Source: Flavobacterium ginsenosidimutans
GTDB taxonomy: Bacteria > Bacteroidota > Bacteroidia > Flavobacteriales > Flavobacteriaceae
Length of the DNA: 64,000 nt
Assembly: GCF_003254625.1 (NCBI RefSeq)
Contig: NZ_QJRJ01000070.1
Span: 1-64,000, forward strand
Reading direction: 5' to 3'
The position numbers were made by a program, and so were the translations under genes. This document shows, in pieces, positions 38,564 to 47,589 of the stretch (the stretch's first letter is position 1; each line of letters begins with the position of its first letter). The notes under the pieces were generated by a model that made no database searches, was not told where the DNA came from, and saw only the letters and a list, made by a program, of their open reading frames with translations.

Positions 38564-40993
38564 CTAAGCGCGCTTTCTGACTTTATTTTTGACAGCATTA
38601 TAGTCAATAAAATATTTTACACTTATAGAAAATATGTGTTTTAAAGCATCATTATTTAAAAGTCCTGAAACATTGTGTCTGAAATCTTTATCAATAACTC
38701 TTTCAAAATTAGAAGCATTATTTCGATACAAAGCAGAAAGCTGACTTCCGGGTGCAAACCACCAAGAATAAGATAAATCGGCATTCCAAGAATAAAAACT
38801 TGAATTTTTATTATCAGTGTACTGCGGATAAGGGCTTAGATTTCCGTTTGGTTCTAATGATAAAATATCTTTATTATCGGCATAAGACCAATATTGACGA
38901 ACTGCCAGATTTATAGTCATAGTGCTATTTATAGCATATTTGCCGCCTAAAGTATTGGAATAAGTAATAACGTTTCTATTGGCAAAAATGATTTCGTTTG
39001 GAGTCGATGAGTTGCTGTCGTCATCAATTTGATCGATGTAACCTTTGTTGTTGTTCTTTCTAAAATAACTAAAGAAATAAGTCAATAAAAGTTTGTCGCT
39101 AAAACGGTATCTTGGGCCAATATCAAAACCATAAGTAATTCTTTCAGATTCATCAAAGACATTAAATGTACCATTTAAATCAATCGCAAATTTATGATTA
39201 TAGTTGGTAGAAATACTTCCCCAAGTTTCTATTCTTCTCGGAATCGCAACATATCTATTTTCGGCACGCGGTTCATAATAATCATAAGTTTCTAACGGAT
39301 AAAAAGTAATTCCAGTTCCGTAATAATTGTTTTTTACCGTAGTTAAATTTAAATTCGCATTTATATTATTGTCTTGTAATTTTCCAGATTCTTTATTGAA
39401 TTCGGTATACATATTATAGTTGATTCTAAAAGTGTTGAACTTTTTGGTCGGATTTAGAATTCTATAATTGGCATTTCCATAAAAATTATAATAATTGGTA
39501 TAGAAATTAATTCCAAGATCATTTGGGTCAAAATCTTTCGTTACAAAATCAGAACCAATACTATATCTATAATTTCCACTGGTTTCGGCCAAACTTACTG
39601 TCGAATAAAAACCATTTTTATCTTGATAATCATTAATATGGCTGTATTTTACATTTCCAAATAAGCTATAAGTATTCGCTTTGGTGTTTAAATCCCATGC
39701 CAAACCAGTAACATTTGCATCTCTAGTATGACCATTTCGAGTCACATTGGTATTGATAAAAGTAACCGATGAGTTTTTGCGAAAACGCTGATCTAAAACT
39801 AAAACATTATAATTGGTAAGAGGCTCAACAATTACACGTCTCGTTTCTCCGTTTTCGTTATTTTTTATTGTAGCAAAAGTCTTTTCGGTTACAGCGTTTA
39901 AAATCCCAATTCCAAGACCATCTTTGGTTCTTCCTGATAATTTTAGAGCATTAACCAAATTTACAGCGGCTGGCAATTCGGTAATTTCTTCATTTTCATT
40001 TAGTGAAGGATCGATTGATGGAGCGCCACCAATTCTTCGGGAATAAAACATATTTCCTTTACTGAACAAATCTGTTCCTTCGGTAAAGAAAGCTCTGTTT
40101 TCGTTAAACTGCTGTTCAAAAGGACCAAGATTTAAAATCTGATCGTCATATTTTGTTTGTCCAAAGTCTGGAATTAAAATAGCATCAATTGTAAAAGCAT
40201 CTGTTATACCATATTTAATATCCATTCCGCCTTTCATTGTTCCATATGTTTTTTGTCCTTCAGCAGCATTCAAATAGTAAGAAGCGTAAGGCATAAAAAA
40301 CAATCGAGTAGGAGGTTTGATGTTTTCAATTCCTTCTAAAGTTCCCGTCTGTTGCGTAAAAGTTCCAATTTTTTGGTCGACAAAATTCCATGTATATTTA
40401 AAACGTTCACGCTTAATCTCCCTAAAGAAATTAATTCCCCAAGTTTGTTTGTTTTCAGCAGAAAAACGTAAAGCAGAATAAGGAATTTTCATTTCTACAA
40501 TCCATCCGTTTTCTGCCAAAGCTGCTTTACTAATCCAAACAGCATCCCATGAATAATCTTCTCCGTTTGCATCGGTCATAATGCAATCTCCCTGAACATC
40601 GGCTGCAGAAACGTAAAACATAAAATCCTGCTGTCCGTCATTGAAACCGTTTATGAAAACACCAAAAAGATCTGCTGTTCCAAAATTATCACGCTGAGAA
40701 ATTTCTTTTAAGATCTTAGAAGGTTCATCATCATACATCATCGCACCTATGTATATAGCGTCATTATTATATAAGACTTTAATTTCAGTACGTTTTTCGT
40801 TTGGAATTGCTTTTCCGTTATCTGGTTCAAGCATAACAAAATTGGTAGCAATTGGCACATTTTCCCATGCAGGTTCGTCTAATTTTCCATCAATAGAAAT
40901 AGATTGCGAAGTTAATTGTGCCTGAAGTGATTTTTTCTGGCCATAACTCCACAAAGTGGATAATAGAAAACTGAAGAAAATGATTCTTTTCAT
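38564..40993 (-). CDS. Carbohydrate-binding family 9 / DUF5916 outer-membrane protein
   Basis: 809 residues. A Sec signal peptide (MKRIIFFSFLLSTLWSYGQ) is followed by a CBM9-like domain (about residues 30-215), with GKLDEPAWENVPIATNF and YIGAMMYDDEPSKI, and FFREIKRERFKYTWN. The remaining 580 residues are DUF5916, a beta-barrel region with many aromatic-ended strands (for example TYSLFGNVKYSHIND, YNFYGNANYRILNP). It probably sits in the outer membrane, where the CBM9-like part may bind a sugar polymer. No catalytic motif is seen. It stands alone, with no SusC/SusD pair next to it. Function inferred from family only. Confidence 0.87.
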   Translation of the reverse strand: MKRIIFFSFLLSTLWSYGQKKSLQAQLTSQSISIDGKLDEPAWENVPIATNFVMLEPDNGKAIPNEKRTEIKVLYNNDAIYIGAMMYDDEPSKILKEISQRDNFGTADLFGVFINGFNDGQQDFMFYVSAADVQGDCIMTDANGEDYSWDAVWISKAALAENGWIVEMKIPYSALRFSAENKQTWGINFFREIKRERFKYTWNFVDQKIGTFTQQTGTLEGIENIKPPTRLFFMPYASYYLNAAEGQKTYGTMKGGMDIKYGITDAFTIDAILIPDFGQTKYDDQILNLGPFEQQFNENRAFFTEGTDLFSKGNMFYSRRIGGAPSIDPSLNENEEITELPAAVNLVNALKLSGRTKDGLGIGILNAVTEKTFATIKNNENGETRRVIVEPLTNYNVLVLDQRFRKNSSVTFINTNVTRNGHTRDANVTGLAWDLNTKANTYSLFGNVKYSHINDYQDKNGFYSTVSLAETSGNYRYSIGSDFVTKDFDPNDLGINFYTNYYNFYGNANYRILNPTKKFNTFRINYNMYTEFNKESGKLQDNNINANLNLTTVKNNYYGTGITFYPLETYDYYEPRAENRYVAIPRRIETWGSISTNYNHKFAIDLNGTFNVFDESERITYGFDIGPRYRFSDKLLLTYFFSYFRKNNNKGYIDQIDDDSNSSTPNEIIFANRNVITYSNTLGGKYAINSTMTINLAVRQYWSYADNKDILSLEPNGNLSPYPQYTDNKNSSFYSWNADLSYSWWFAPGSQLSALYRNNASNFERVIDKDFRHNVSGLLNNDALKHIFSISVKYFIDYNAVKNKVRKRA

Positions 40994-41217
40994 TGATTTT
41001 TTATGCGAAATAGGTTTTTTTATAGAAATAATAGACTAAAATTTATTCTACTTGTTACACTTTTAGTTTCAAGATTTCCATTTTGTTCTGCTTTTTTTAA
41101 GAAAAATGGCTTAAATGTTATGAATTTAACTATAAGATAAAATCTTACAGAAAAAGCATATTTATGTTAATAATGTTAAAGTTTAAGCAAAAAAAGCCTG
41201 AAAATCAGGGATGTATT

Positions 41218-41246
41218 TTGCAAGGCGTGATTTTTTTATAATTTTG
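41218..41246 (+). promoter_or_regulatory. Promoter of the first L,D-transpeptidase gene
   Basis: -33 TTG (41218-41220, within TTTTG), 18 bases, then TAATTTTG (41239-41246). It is 37 bases before the ATG and is a near-ideal Bacteroidota promoter. Confidence 0.7.
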
Positions 41247-41283
41247 CGATACCCAAATTTTTTGTTTAACCTAAAGAAATTCA

Positions 41284-42009
41284 ATGATTTACAAAATTTA
41301 TCCGTTATTTGTGTTTTTGCTATTGTCTTTTGGAAAAGATTCGAAAAACACTGCTGATCTTAAAAAAAACGCCACTGTAAAGACGATTGCCAAAGTCGAA
41401 AAAGTTGCAGTTGATTCCAAAATCGAGAGCGTTTATAATTCATTAAATTCGAACAACTTTAAAATGCCTGAACTTAAAACTTTTTCGGAAGCTTTAAAGG
41501 GATTTTATTTGTTGAAAGAAAGAGGAGTGATCAAGAAAAATATCTTAACATTAATTGATTTTAGTTTGTCATCAAACACTAAACGTTTGTGGGTGATTGA
41601 TTTAACTAGCAATACAATTTTGTTTAATTCGCTTGTAGCTCACGGAAGAAATACTGGAGAAGAATTTGCTTCAGCATTTTCAAATCTTAATTCATCATTT
41701 AAAAGCAGTTTAGGTTTTTATGCGACTGGTGAAATTTATCAAGGGAAACATGGCGCTTCTTTGCGTTTAGATGGTTTAGAAAACGGCGTAAATGACAATG
41801 CTCGCGAAAGAGGCGTTGTTATGCACGGCGCAGACTATGTATCTGAATCTTTCATTAGAGATCATAAAAGATTAGGCAGAAGCCAAGGCTGTCCTGCAGT
41901 TCCAGTTGAATTGACAAACGACATTATTCAATTGATAAAAGACAAATCGTGTTTATATATCTATCATCCATCAAGAAGTTTCTCGATGGAGGAAAGACTA
42001 ATTTCGTAA
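41284..42009 (+). CDS. L,D-transpeptidase catalytic-domain protein (YkuD_2)
   Basis: 241 residues. An N-terminal signal-like segment (MIYKIYPLFVFLLLSFG) and a Lys-rich linker precede a murein L,D-transpeptidase domain. The catalytic motif is VVMHGADYVSESFIRDH...GRSQGCPAVP, with the conserved His and the Cys nucleophile in SQGCPAVP. Such proteins make or remodel 3-3 cross-links in peptidoglycan or attach proteins to it, in the periplasm. Its last 12 bases overlap the end of the convergent, second L,D-transpeptidase gene. The two genes together suggest a shared cell-wall locus, although they belong to different subfamilies. Confidence 0.9.
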   Translation: MIYKIYPLFVFLLLSFGKDSKNTADLKKNATVKTIAKVEKVAVDSKIESVYNSLNSNNFKMPELKTFSEALKGFYLLKERGVIKKNILTLIDFSLSSNTKRLWVIDLTSNTILFNSLVAHGRNTGEEFASAFSNLNSSFKSSLGFYATGEIYQGKHGASLRLDGLENGVNDNARERGVVMHGADYVSESFIRDHKRLGRSQGCPAVPVELTNDIIQLIKDKSCLYIYHPSRSFSMEERLIS

Positions 42010-43581
42010 TTGGGCATATAAATCCGAATCTAGATTATAAATATCAGCTCTAAAAAGGAGCTGATTTTTTTTGCTCCATGCTGTCCAGTACCATTGATAT
42101 AATGCATATTTTTTAGTGATTTTAAAACTCATCGTTTTCTTACTGGCAATAATAGTGTCAATTCTATCTTGAGGCCAGTTTCCATCAACATCCAAAATAT
42201 GCTGTGCAAGTTCCAACGGATTTTCAACACGAACGCATCCAGAACTCATAGAACGATTGTTTCGTCCAAAAATATTACGGTGATTGGTGTCGTGCAAATA
42301 AACGCTATGATGGTTTGGGAACAAAATTTTCATTAAACCCAACGAATTATTATAGCCTGGACTTTGTACATAACGATAATTGTTTGGTTTATTTTCATTC
42401 CATTTAACTGGATCTACTTCGTTTCCAGATGTGTCATAAATGGTAATGTTCTTCTTAGCCAAATAACTTCGATTGCGTTTCATTGCCGGTACCACATCTT
42501 CTTTTAAAATTGTCGGAGGAACAGTCCAAGTCGGATTAAAAACGACTGTTTTTAAGAAAGAGGTAATAATAGGTGTTCTTCTTTTAATCGTTCCTACAAC
42601 AACATTTCGAACCAAAGTAGTGTCTTGATTTTCAACTACATTTAAGCTGTAATCAGGGATGTTGATGATGAAATAATTTTCGGCCAATTCAGAAGGATAC
42701 CATCTCCAGCGTTCCAAATTGGCAATAATTTGTTTTTTTCTACTTTCTTTAGAATAGTTCAAAGCGCTTATTGTTCCTGCTCCGATAACTCCATCTGCAG
42801 CTAAACCGTGCCTTTCCTGAAACCTTTTAACCGATTCAAAAGTTTTTTGGTCATAAATCTTAGTAAGACTATCTTTTCCAGTCATATCATTCCAATACAA
42901 AAGCCTTTTTTTAATGTTTATTAAAGCAGGATTGGTATCTTTTAAAACAATTTTATCAGCAGATTCAATGGTTTTTATATCATCATCTGGAAATGTATTG
43001 ATGATTTCCAGCGCTTTTAGCAACTCTTTGTAAGTTTGTGTTTTCGGCTGAATATTTTCGACAATACTATCTAACTTGTCTCTGTTGAAAGCCTTAATCA
43101 AAACATTATTTACATCAAATGTCTTTTCATCCAAATCCCAATTGCTGTAAATTTTTTTAGGATCTAGTTTGCCTTTATATAAATGGCTTAAATATTTTTC
43201 GAAATTATAAGTAAGCAAAATATCATAAGTTGCTAAATCTTTATCGTTAAGCTTGCCAATTTTACTTTCAAATTTTTTCAGCTGAGAAGTTTTGTAATCT
43301 TCAGGTTCTAAGCCTAAGTTGCTTGAATTTTCTAATTGAGATAAAACGAATTTTCTTTTTTTAAGATTTCCCCAAACAGTTTGGTTTTCAGATGCGATAT
43401 AAAATTCTTTTAAAGTTTCGCTCTTAAAAGTGCTTATTGTTGCAGTGTCTATTTCAACTTTTCTTTCATCAGTAAGTATAATTTCTGGCACCTTCTTTTT
43501 GGCAACAGGAATAGGTTTGGGAATGTCTTTTTTACAGCCCACAAGAATGCATATTACTACTATAGAGTAGAATTTTTTCAT
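41998..43581 (-). CDS. L,D-transpeptidase, YcbB (LdtD)-like lipoprotein
   Basis: 527 residues. It begins MKKFYSIVVICILVGC, a lipoprotein signal with lipidated Cys16. A scaffold domain (about 60-250) is followed by a peptidoglycan-binding domain (SVKRFQERHGLAADGVIGAGTISALN) and a YkuD domain with SPGYNNSLGLMKILFPNHHSVYLHDTN and the catalytic NRSMSSGCVRVENP (His and Cys). This is the arrangement of LdtD/YcbB, which makes 3-3 cross-links. The acetyltransferase gene upstream is 1 base away, so they form an operon. Its stop codon lies inside the convergent transpeptidase gene, so both transcripts must overlap at their 3' ends. Confidence 0.92.
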   Translation of the reverse strand: MKKFYSIVVICILVGCKKDIPKPIPVAKKKVPEIILTDERKVEIDTATISTFKSETLKEFYIASENQTVWGNLKKRKFVLSQLENSSNLGLEPEDYKTSQLKKFESKIGKLNDKDLATYDILLTYNFEKYLSHLYKGKLDPKKIYSNWDLDEKTFDVNNVLIKAFNRDKLDSIVENIQPKTQTYKELLKALEIINTFPDDDIKTIESADKIVLKDTNPALINIKKRLLYWNDMTGKDSLTKIYDQKTFESVKRFQERHGLAADGVIGAGTISALNYSKESRKKQIIANLERWRWYPSELAENYFIINIPDYSLNVVENQDTTLVRNVVVGTIKRRTPIITSFLKTVVFNPTWTVPPTILKEDVVPAMKRNRSYLAKKNITIYDTSGNEVDPVKWNENKPNNYRYVQSPGYNNSLGLMKILFPNHHSVYLHDTNHRNIFGRNNRSMSSGCVRVENPLELAQHILDVDGNWPQDRIDTIIASKKTMSFKITKKYALYQWYWTAWSKKNQLLFRADIYNLDSDLYAQLRN

Positions 43582-43582
43582 A

Positions 43583-44020
43583 TTATAATTTTTTAAACAT
43601 CAAATAATGTTCGCCAACATCTTTAATATCAAATGCTTCACCTTGGGGCTGGTAATTCATTTTTTGATAAAAGCCTACAGCGGCTGTTCTGGCGTTAAAC
43701 CAAATCAAATCAACTTGATTATCATTGCAGTAGGTTTCGCAATGTCTAACTAAAGCTTCTCCAAATCCCTTTTTTTGATGCGTTTCTAAAACAGCCATCC
43801 CTCGAATTTGGGCTTGATTTTTTTCGGCAAATATAGTGTTGATTTTATCAAATAACGAAATAATTCCTATTAAATCTTCATTTTCAAATAATCCAAAATG
43901 ATGAGTTGTTTCTAAATCATCGCCTTCAAATATGCAGCTTTCTATAGGTTTTCCTTTTCTTAAAACCGGTTGACGAACTGCATAAGTCTCTTTTGACGTA
44001 ATTTCTTTAATTGTGATCAT
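43583..44020 (-). CDS. GNAT family N-acetyltransferase
   Basis: 145 residues, one GNAT domain. The acetyl-CoA binding region is AQIRGMAVLETHQKKGFGEALVRHCETYC (motif A, Q/R-x-x-G-x-G/A as KKGFGEA). The C-terminal NARTAAVGFYQKMNYQPQGEAF is motif B. Cytoplasmic. It is the first gene of an operon with the YcbB-like L,D-transpeptidase (gap 1 base). The acetylated substrate is unknown. A cell-wall link is suggested by position only. Confidence 0.9.
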   Translation of the reverse strand: MITIKEITSKETYAVRQPVLRKGKPIESCIFEGDDLETTHHFGLFENEDLIGIISLFDKINTIFAEKNQAQIRGMAVLETHQKKGFGEALVRHCETYCNDNQVDLIWFNARTAAVGFYQKMNYQPQGEAFDIKDVGEHYLMFKKL

Positions 44021-44113
44021 AATTTTTTTTAAAAATATTGCATTTATAACTTTTTAATTTTAAATAAGTTATAAATTAATGTTGTTTTTTATTAATTTTT
44101 TTTGCCGAAAAGC

Positions 44114-44145
44114 TTGTTTTTAACTGAACTTTCTTTCTATATTTG
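44114..44145 (+). promoter_or_regulatory. Promoter of the first tRNA-Gly gene
   Basis: TTG (44114-44116), 21 bases, then TATATTTG (44138-44145), which ends 10 bases before the tRNA start. Confidence 0.75.
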
Positions 44146-44155
44146 CACAACCAAT

Positions 44156-44228
<73 letters not shown>

Positions 44229-44232
44229 CTAG

Positions 44233-44258
44233 AAAACAAACTTTTTAGTTTTGTTTTT
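44233..44258 (+). terminator. Terminator of tRNA-Gly copy 1
   Basis: AAAACAAACT pairs with AGTTTTGTTTT (one bulged base) around a short T loop, then T run, 5 bases after the tRNA. Confidence 0.65.
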
Positions 44259-44284
44259 GTGAAAATAAAATTTTTAATTTTTAT

Positions 44285-44314
44285 TTGTTTTTAAAATTAA
44301 AATTTTTAAATTTG
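44285..44314 (+). promoter_or_regulatory. Promoter of the second tRNA-Gly gene
   Basis: TTG (44285-44287, in ATTTG), 19 bases, then TAAATTTG (44307-44314). It ends 12 bases before the tRNA and has ideal spacing. The sequence differs from the promoter of copy 1. Confidence 0.75.
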
Positions 44315-44326
44315 CACCCGGTTAAT

Positions 44327-44399
<73 letters not shown>

Positions 44400-44403
44400 C
44401 TTC

Positions 44404-44434
44404 AAAAGCCTCAAACATTGTTTAAGGCTTTTTT
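44404..44434 (+). terminator. Terminator of tRNA-Gly copy 2
   Basis: AAAAGCCT pairs with AGGCTTTT around a 13-base loop, then T run, 5 bases after the tRNA. Confidence 0.75.
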
Positions 44435-44478
44435 GTTTTTATTCTAAAATGTAAATTCCAATTTAAAATATTGAAATT

Positions 44479-45186
44479 TTACTTTAAATCGCTCAAGTCG
44501 CTTTCTGTTTCTAATTCCAACGGATCTTGATTTTGTCTAAACAAACGAGCTTTCAAATCTCCTTTTAGGGTAATTTTTTCATCTTTAACTTCCAACCAGC
44601 TTCCTTCTCTTAAACCTAAAACCGGAATTGAATTGAATGCATGAAATTCTTTAATTCTAGTTTCGCGAGTTTCTCCCATGTGTTTAGATTGCAAATCAGC
44701 ATCCAGATAATGTGGATTTAAATTGAAAGGAATTAATCCTAAAGTTTGAAAGCTTGGAGGATAAACAATAGGCATGTCGTTTGTAGTTTGTATTGACAAA
44801 CCGCAAATATTACTTCCTGCGCTTGATCCTAAATAGGGAGTGCCGTTTTTTACAGTTTCAGAAAGCAACTGCATAACGTTGTTTTTGTAAAGCTGGGTTA
44901 CTAGTAAAAATGTGTTTCCTCCGCCTGTAAAAATTCCTTCTGCATTTTTTACTGCGTCTTGCGGATTTTCAAATTCATGAATTCCCTTAACATCAATATT
45001 AATCGTTGCAAATGTTTCTGCTGCCTTTTGTGTATATTCATCGTGCGAAATTCCACTTGGACGTGCATAAGGAATAAATAGGATTGTTTTGCAGTTTTTA
45101 AAATGCGATTCTAAAGTAGGTAAAAGATATTCTAAATAGTTGCCTCCGTGTAATGTAGAAGTGCTTGCAATAATAACGCTTTTCAT
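44479..45186 (-). CDS. pepE: Dipeptidase E (alpha-aspartyl dipeptidase, S51)
   Basis: 235 residues, the usual PepE length. It cleaves dipeptides with N-terminal Asp in the cytoplasm. Seen: IIASTSTLHGGNYLEYL at the start, GIFTGGGNTFLLV, the nucleophile elbow TPYLGSSAGSNI with the catalytic Ser in GSSAGSN, and LNPHYLD with the conserved His. It is a class I glutamine-amidotransferase-like fold with a Ser in place of Cys. It stands alone. Confidence 0.93.
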   Translation of the reverse strand: MKSVIIASTSTLHGGNYLEYLLPTLESHFKNCKTILFIPYARPSGISHDEYTQKAAETFATINIDVKGIHEFENPQDAVKNAEGIFTGGGNTFLLVTQLYKNNVMQLLSETVKNGTPYLGSSAGSNICGLSIQTTNDMPIVYPPSFQTLGLIPFNLNPHYLDADLQSKHMGETRETRIKEFHAFNSIPVLGLREGSWLEVKDEKITLKGDLKARLFRQNQDPLELETESDLSDLK

Positions 45187-45352
45187 GATTTTTTTAACTC
45201 AAAATTTTGTTTGTTAAAGGTATTAAAAACTCTCTCTTTTGTCTAAAAATTTATCATTTTAATTAACATATTTTTACCAACTCGTTAATACTTAATTTGG
45301 ATCATATTAGGATATTTTTACCCTTTTAAGGATATTTTTAATTTATTTCATT

Positions 45353-46120
45353 TTGTTTCAGAAAATTACTTGTTTTTTAATTGTTTTAGCGGGACAGACT
45401 TGCTTGTCTCAAACTCAGGATCGTGCTATTTTAAGTGGTAAAGTAGTTTCGAATACCTCAGATTTAGAAGGTGTTTATGTCATTAACGCACAAACGGAAG
45501 AGACTGTAACAACTGATGCTTCGGGATCTTTTTCGATTTTGGCAAAAGCAGATGATATCCTGGTTTTTTCTTCGATTAGTTTTAAGGAAAAAAGAATTTT
45601 GCTGAAATCTGAAGATTTTTCAAACCTTAATTTCATGGTAAATCTTAGTATGGTCATGTATCAATTGCAAGAAGTTGTGGTGAAAAAATATGATAATATT
45701 AATGCCGAAAAATTAGGGATAATTCCAGCTGGGCAAAAGAAATATAGTGCTGCAGAACGAAAATTGGAAACTGCAACGGCTCTTAATGCAACGGCTAATG
45801 GAGGTGGTATGGTTGGTGGTTCTATTTCTGCAGATCCTTTACTGAATTTCTTCTCAGGAAGAACGGCAATGCTTAAAAAAGAAGTTGCAGTCGAAAAGAA
45901 AGAGTTTTTTATGAGGCTGTTGGAGAATATGTTTAGTCTGGATCATTTTATTGACCGATTGAAAATTCCAGCAGAATATGTAAAAGGATTTGAGTATTAT
46001 GCAATCGAAAATGAAAAATTTACTATTATTTTAAATTCAAAAAATAAAACTTCAACAGAATTTCTTTTAGGAGAACTGGCGGTGAAGTATAAAGAGATGC
46101 TTTCGGGTGAAAACAAGTAA
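45353..46120 (+). CDS. CarboxypepD_reg-like exported protein, array copy 1
   Basis: 255 residues. Signal peptide MFQKITCFLIVLAGQTCLSQ, then a CarboxypepD_reg-like beta sandwich (ILSGKVVSNTSDLEGVYVINAQT...ASGSFSILAKADDILVFSSISF), then a family-specific part with AEKLGIIPAGQKKYSAAERKL and SGRTAMLKKEVAVEKKE. No ATG is available in this frame. Translation would begin at TTG (45353) or another non-ATG codon. It is the first of four similar genes. Its last 38 identical bases with copy 2 (46034-46071) suggest recent gene conversion. Its end overlaps the GTG start of copy 2 by 14 bases. Located in the periplasm or outer membrane; function unknown. Confidence 0.82.
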   Translation: MFQKITCFLIVLAGQTCLSQTQDRAILSGKVVSNTSDLEGVYVINAQTEETVTTDASGSFSILAKADDILVFSSISFKEKRILLKSEDFSNLNFMVNLSMVMYQLQEVVVKKYDNINAEKLGIIPAGQKKYSAAERKLETATALNATANGGGMVGGSISADPLLNFFSGRTAMLKKEVAVEKKEFFMRLLENMFSLDHFIDRLKIPAEYVKGFEYYAIENEKFTIILNSKNKTSTEFLLGELAVKYKEMLSGENK

Positions 46121-46874
46121 AACCATATCAGCTGTTTTTTTTCTGTTTTTTGCTCAAAATAATTTTGGGCAAACAGAAGCTAAACGATTGTATGGTAGGG
46201 TGATGGAAATGTCTAATCCAGTTGAAGGTGTTAATATTGTTAACAGTATTACGGAAATTGCTGTAATTTCAGATGCAGAAGGTAATTTTGCTATTGATGT
46301 AAAAGAAGGTGAAGTTTTGCTTTTTTCTTCTGTAGGTTTGAATCCTGTTAAAAGAATAATTACATCTGATGATATGCATTCTGAGTCGCTGATGATTAAA
46401 ATGAATGCAGAAGAAGTAGCGTTAAAAGAAGTCATTGTAAATGATAATACAGCTATCACTGCAGAAAATTTAGGAATTATTCCGCGAGGGCAAAAAAAAT
46501 ATACGCAGGCAGAAAGGCAATTGGCAACAGCTGGAGATTTCAAACCTGTCATGTTGCTTGGACTTTTGGGAGGTTCAATGCAACTTGATCCTCTGATAAA
46601 TAAAATAAATGGGAGAACGAAGCGGTTAAAAGCAAATGTTGAAATCGAGAAAAAGGAAAAGAATTTTGAGAGATTAGGTTATTTGTTTGATGAGGTTTAT
46701 TTTGTTGAGCGCTTAAGTATACCCAAAGAAAATATAAATGAATTTAAGTTTTATGCAGTTGAAAATGAAAGTTTCTGTGCAACTATGAATTCAAAAAATA
46801 AAACTTCAACAGAATTTCTTTTAGGGGAATTGGCTGTAAAGTATAAAGAAATAATTGCAGGTGAAAATAAGTAA
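46107..46874 (+). CDS. CarboxypepD_reg-like exported protein, array copy 2
   Basis: 255 residues starting with GTG (46107). Signal peptide (KTSKTISAVFFLFFAQNNFGQ), then the beta-sandwich domain (YGRVMEMSNPVEGVNIVNSITEIAVISDAEGNF), then AENLGIIPRGQKKYTQAERQL and INGRTKRLKANVEIEKKEK. It ends with the same NSKNKTSTEFLLGELAVKYKE as copy 1. The GTG overlaps the last 14 bases of copy 1. The same 14-base overlap is repeated at the 3' end with copy 3. This shows that duplication kept the coupling junction. Confidence 0.85.
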   Translation: MKTSKTISAVFFLFFAQNNFGQTEAKRLYGRVMEMSNPVEGVNIVNSITEIAVISDAEGNFAIDVKEGEVLLFSSVGLNPVKRIITSDDMHSESLMIKMNAEEVALKEVIVNDNTAITAENLGIIPRGQKKYTQAERQLATAGDFKPVMLLGLLGGSMQLDPLINKINGRTKRLKANVEIEKKEKNFERLGYLFDEVYFVERLSIPKENINEFKFYAVENESFCATMNSKNKTSTEFLLGELAVKYKEIIAGENK

Positions 46875-47589
46875 AGTAATATCAATTATTGTTTTTTTGA
46901 TTTTTGTTCAACTTAGTTTTGGACAAAAAAGCGACTACAAGCATTTAGTTGGAAAGGTTATGGAGCAATCCACTCCAATTGAAGGGGTGAATATTATTAA
47001 TAACAACACTCAAGCAGCAACTGTTTCTGATTCTGATGGTGGCTTTTCAATTGCTGTAAAAGAAGGAGATGTTTTAGTTTTTTCTGCTGTAAACTTAGAA
47101 CCAGTTAAACGAAGAATTGCTTTAGAAGATATTTCTCCAAATGTGCTGGTTGTTAAAATGACGGCAAAAGAAGTCGAATTAAAAGAAGTGGTTGTTAATG
47201 AAAATGCTAACATAACTGCAGAAAATTTAGGAATTATTCCGTACGGACAAAAAAAATATACGCCAGCAGAACGAAAAGTTTATACTGCAACTTCAACCTC
47301 TGTTGATAAGCTGTTAAATGCTATTTCGGGAAGAACTGCCATGTTGAAGAAAGAAGTAAATGTCGAGAAAAAGGAGGCTCTTTTTAGAAAGTTGGAATAT
47401 CTTTTTGAAGAGAATTATTACACGCAAAGATTAAGAATTCCTGTTGATGATATAAAAGGATTTCAATTATTTTGTGTAGATGATGCTGATTTTGCTGTAT
47501 CTTTGAATACTAAAAACAAAACAATGAGTATGTTTTTGATCACAGATTTAGCAAGAAAATATTTAACAATTCTCGAAAATGAAAAATAA
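46861..47589 (+). CDS. CarboxypepD_reg-like exported protein, array copy 3
   Basis: 242 residues from GTG at 46861. A TTG at 46855 is possible but would add only two residues, and the GTG sits in the same GGTGAAAAnAAGTAA junction as in copy 2. Signal peptide (KISKVISIIVFLIFVQLSFGQ), then HLVGKVMEQSTPIEGVNIINNNTQAATVSDSDGGF, then AENLGIIPYGQKKYTPAERKV and SGRTAMLKKEVNVEKKE. The C-terminus differs from copies 1 and 2 (MSMFLITDLARKYL), so the shared 3' end is lost. It overlaps copy 4 by 11 bases. Confidence 0.83.
   Translation: MKISKVISIIVFLIFVQLSFGQKSDYKHLVGKVMEQSTPIEGVNIINNNTQAATVSDSDGGFSIAVKEGDVLVFSAVNLEPVKRRIALEDISPNVLVVKMTAKEVELKEVVVNENANITAENLGIIPYGQKKYTPAERKVYTATSTSVDKLLNAISGRTAMLKKEVNVEKKEALFRKLEYLFEENYYTQRLRIPVDDIKGFQLFCVDDADFAVSLNTKNKTMSMFLITDLARKYLTILENEK

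Noticed and set aside
46154..46552. Minus-strand ORF of 132 codons over array copy 2
   Set aside because: Antisense to a gene with a signal peptide and clear paralogues on both sides. Composition is that of a shadow frame.
45353..47589. The array as SusC/RagA (TonB-dependent) proteins because of the CarboxypepD_reg-like domain
   Set aside because: The proteins are only about 250 residues and have no plug or beta-barrel region.
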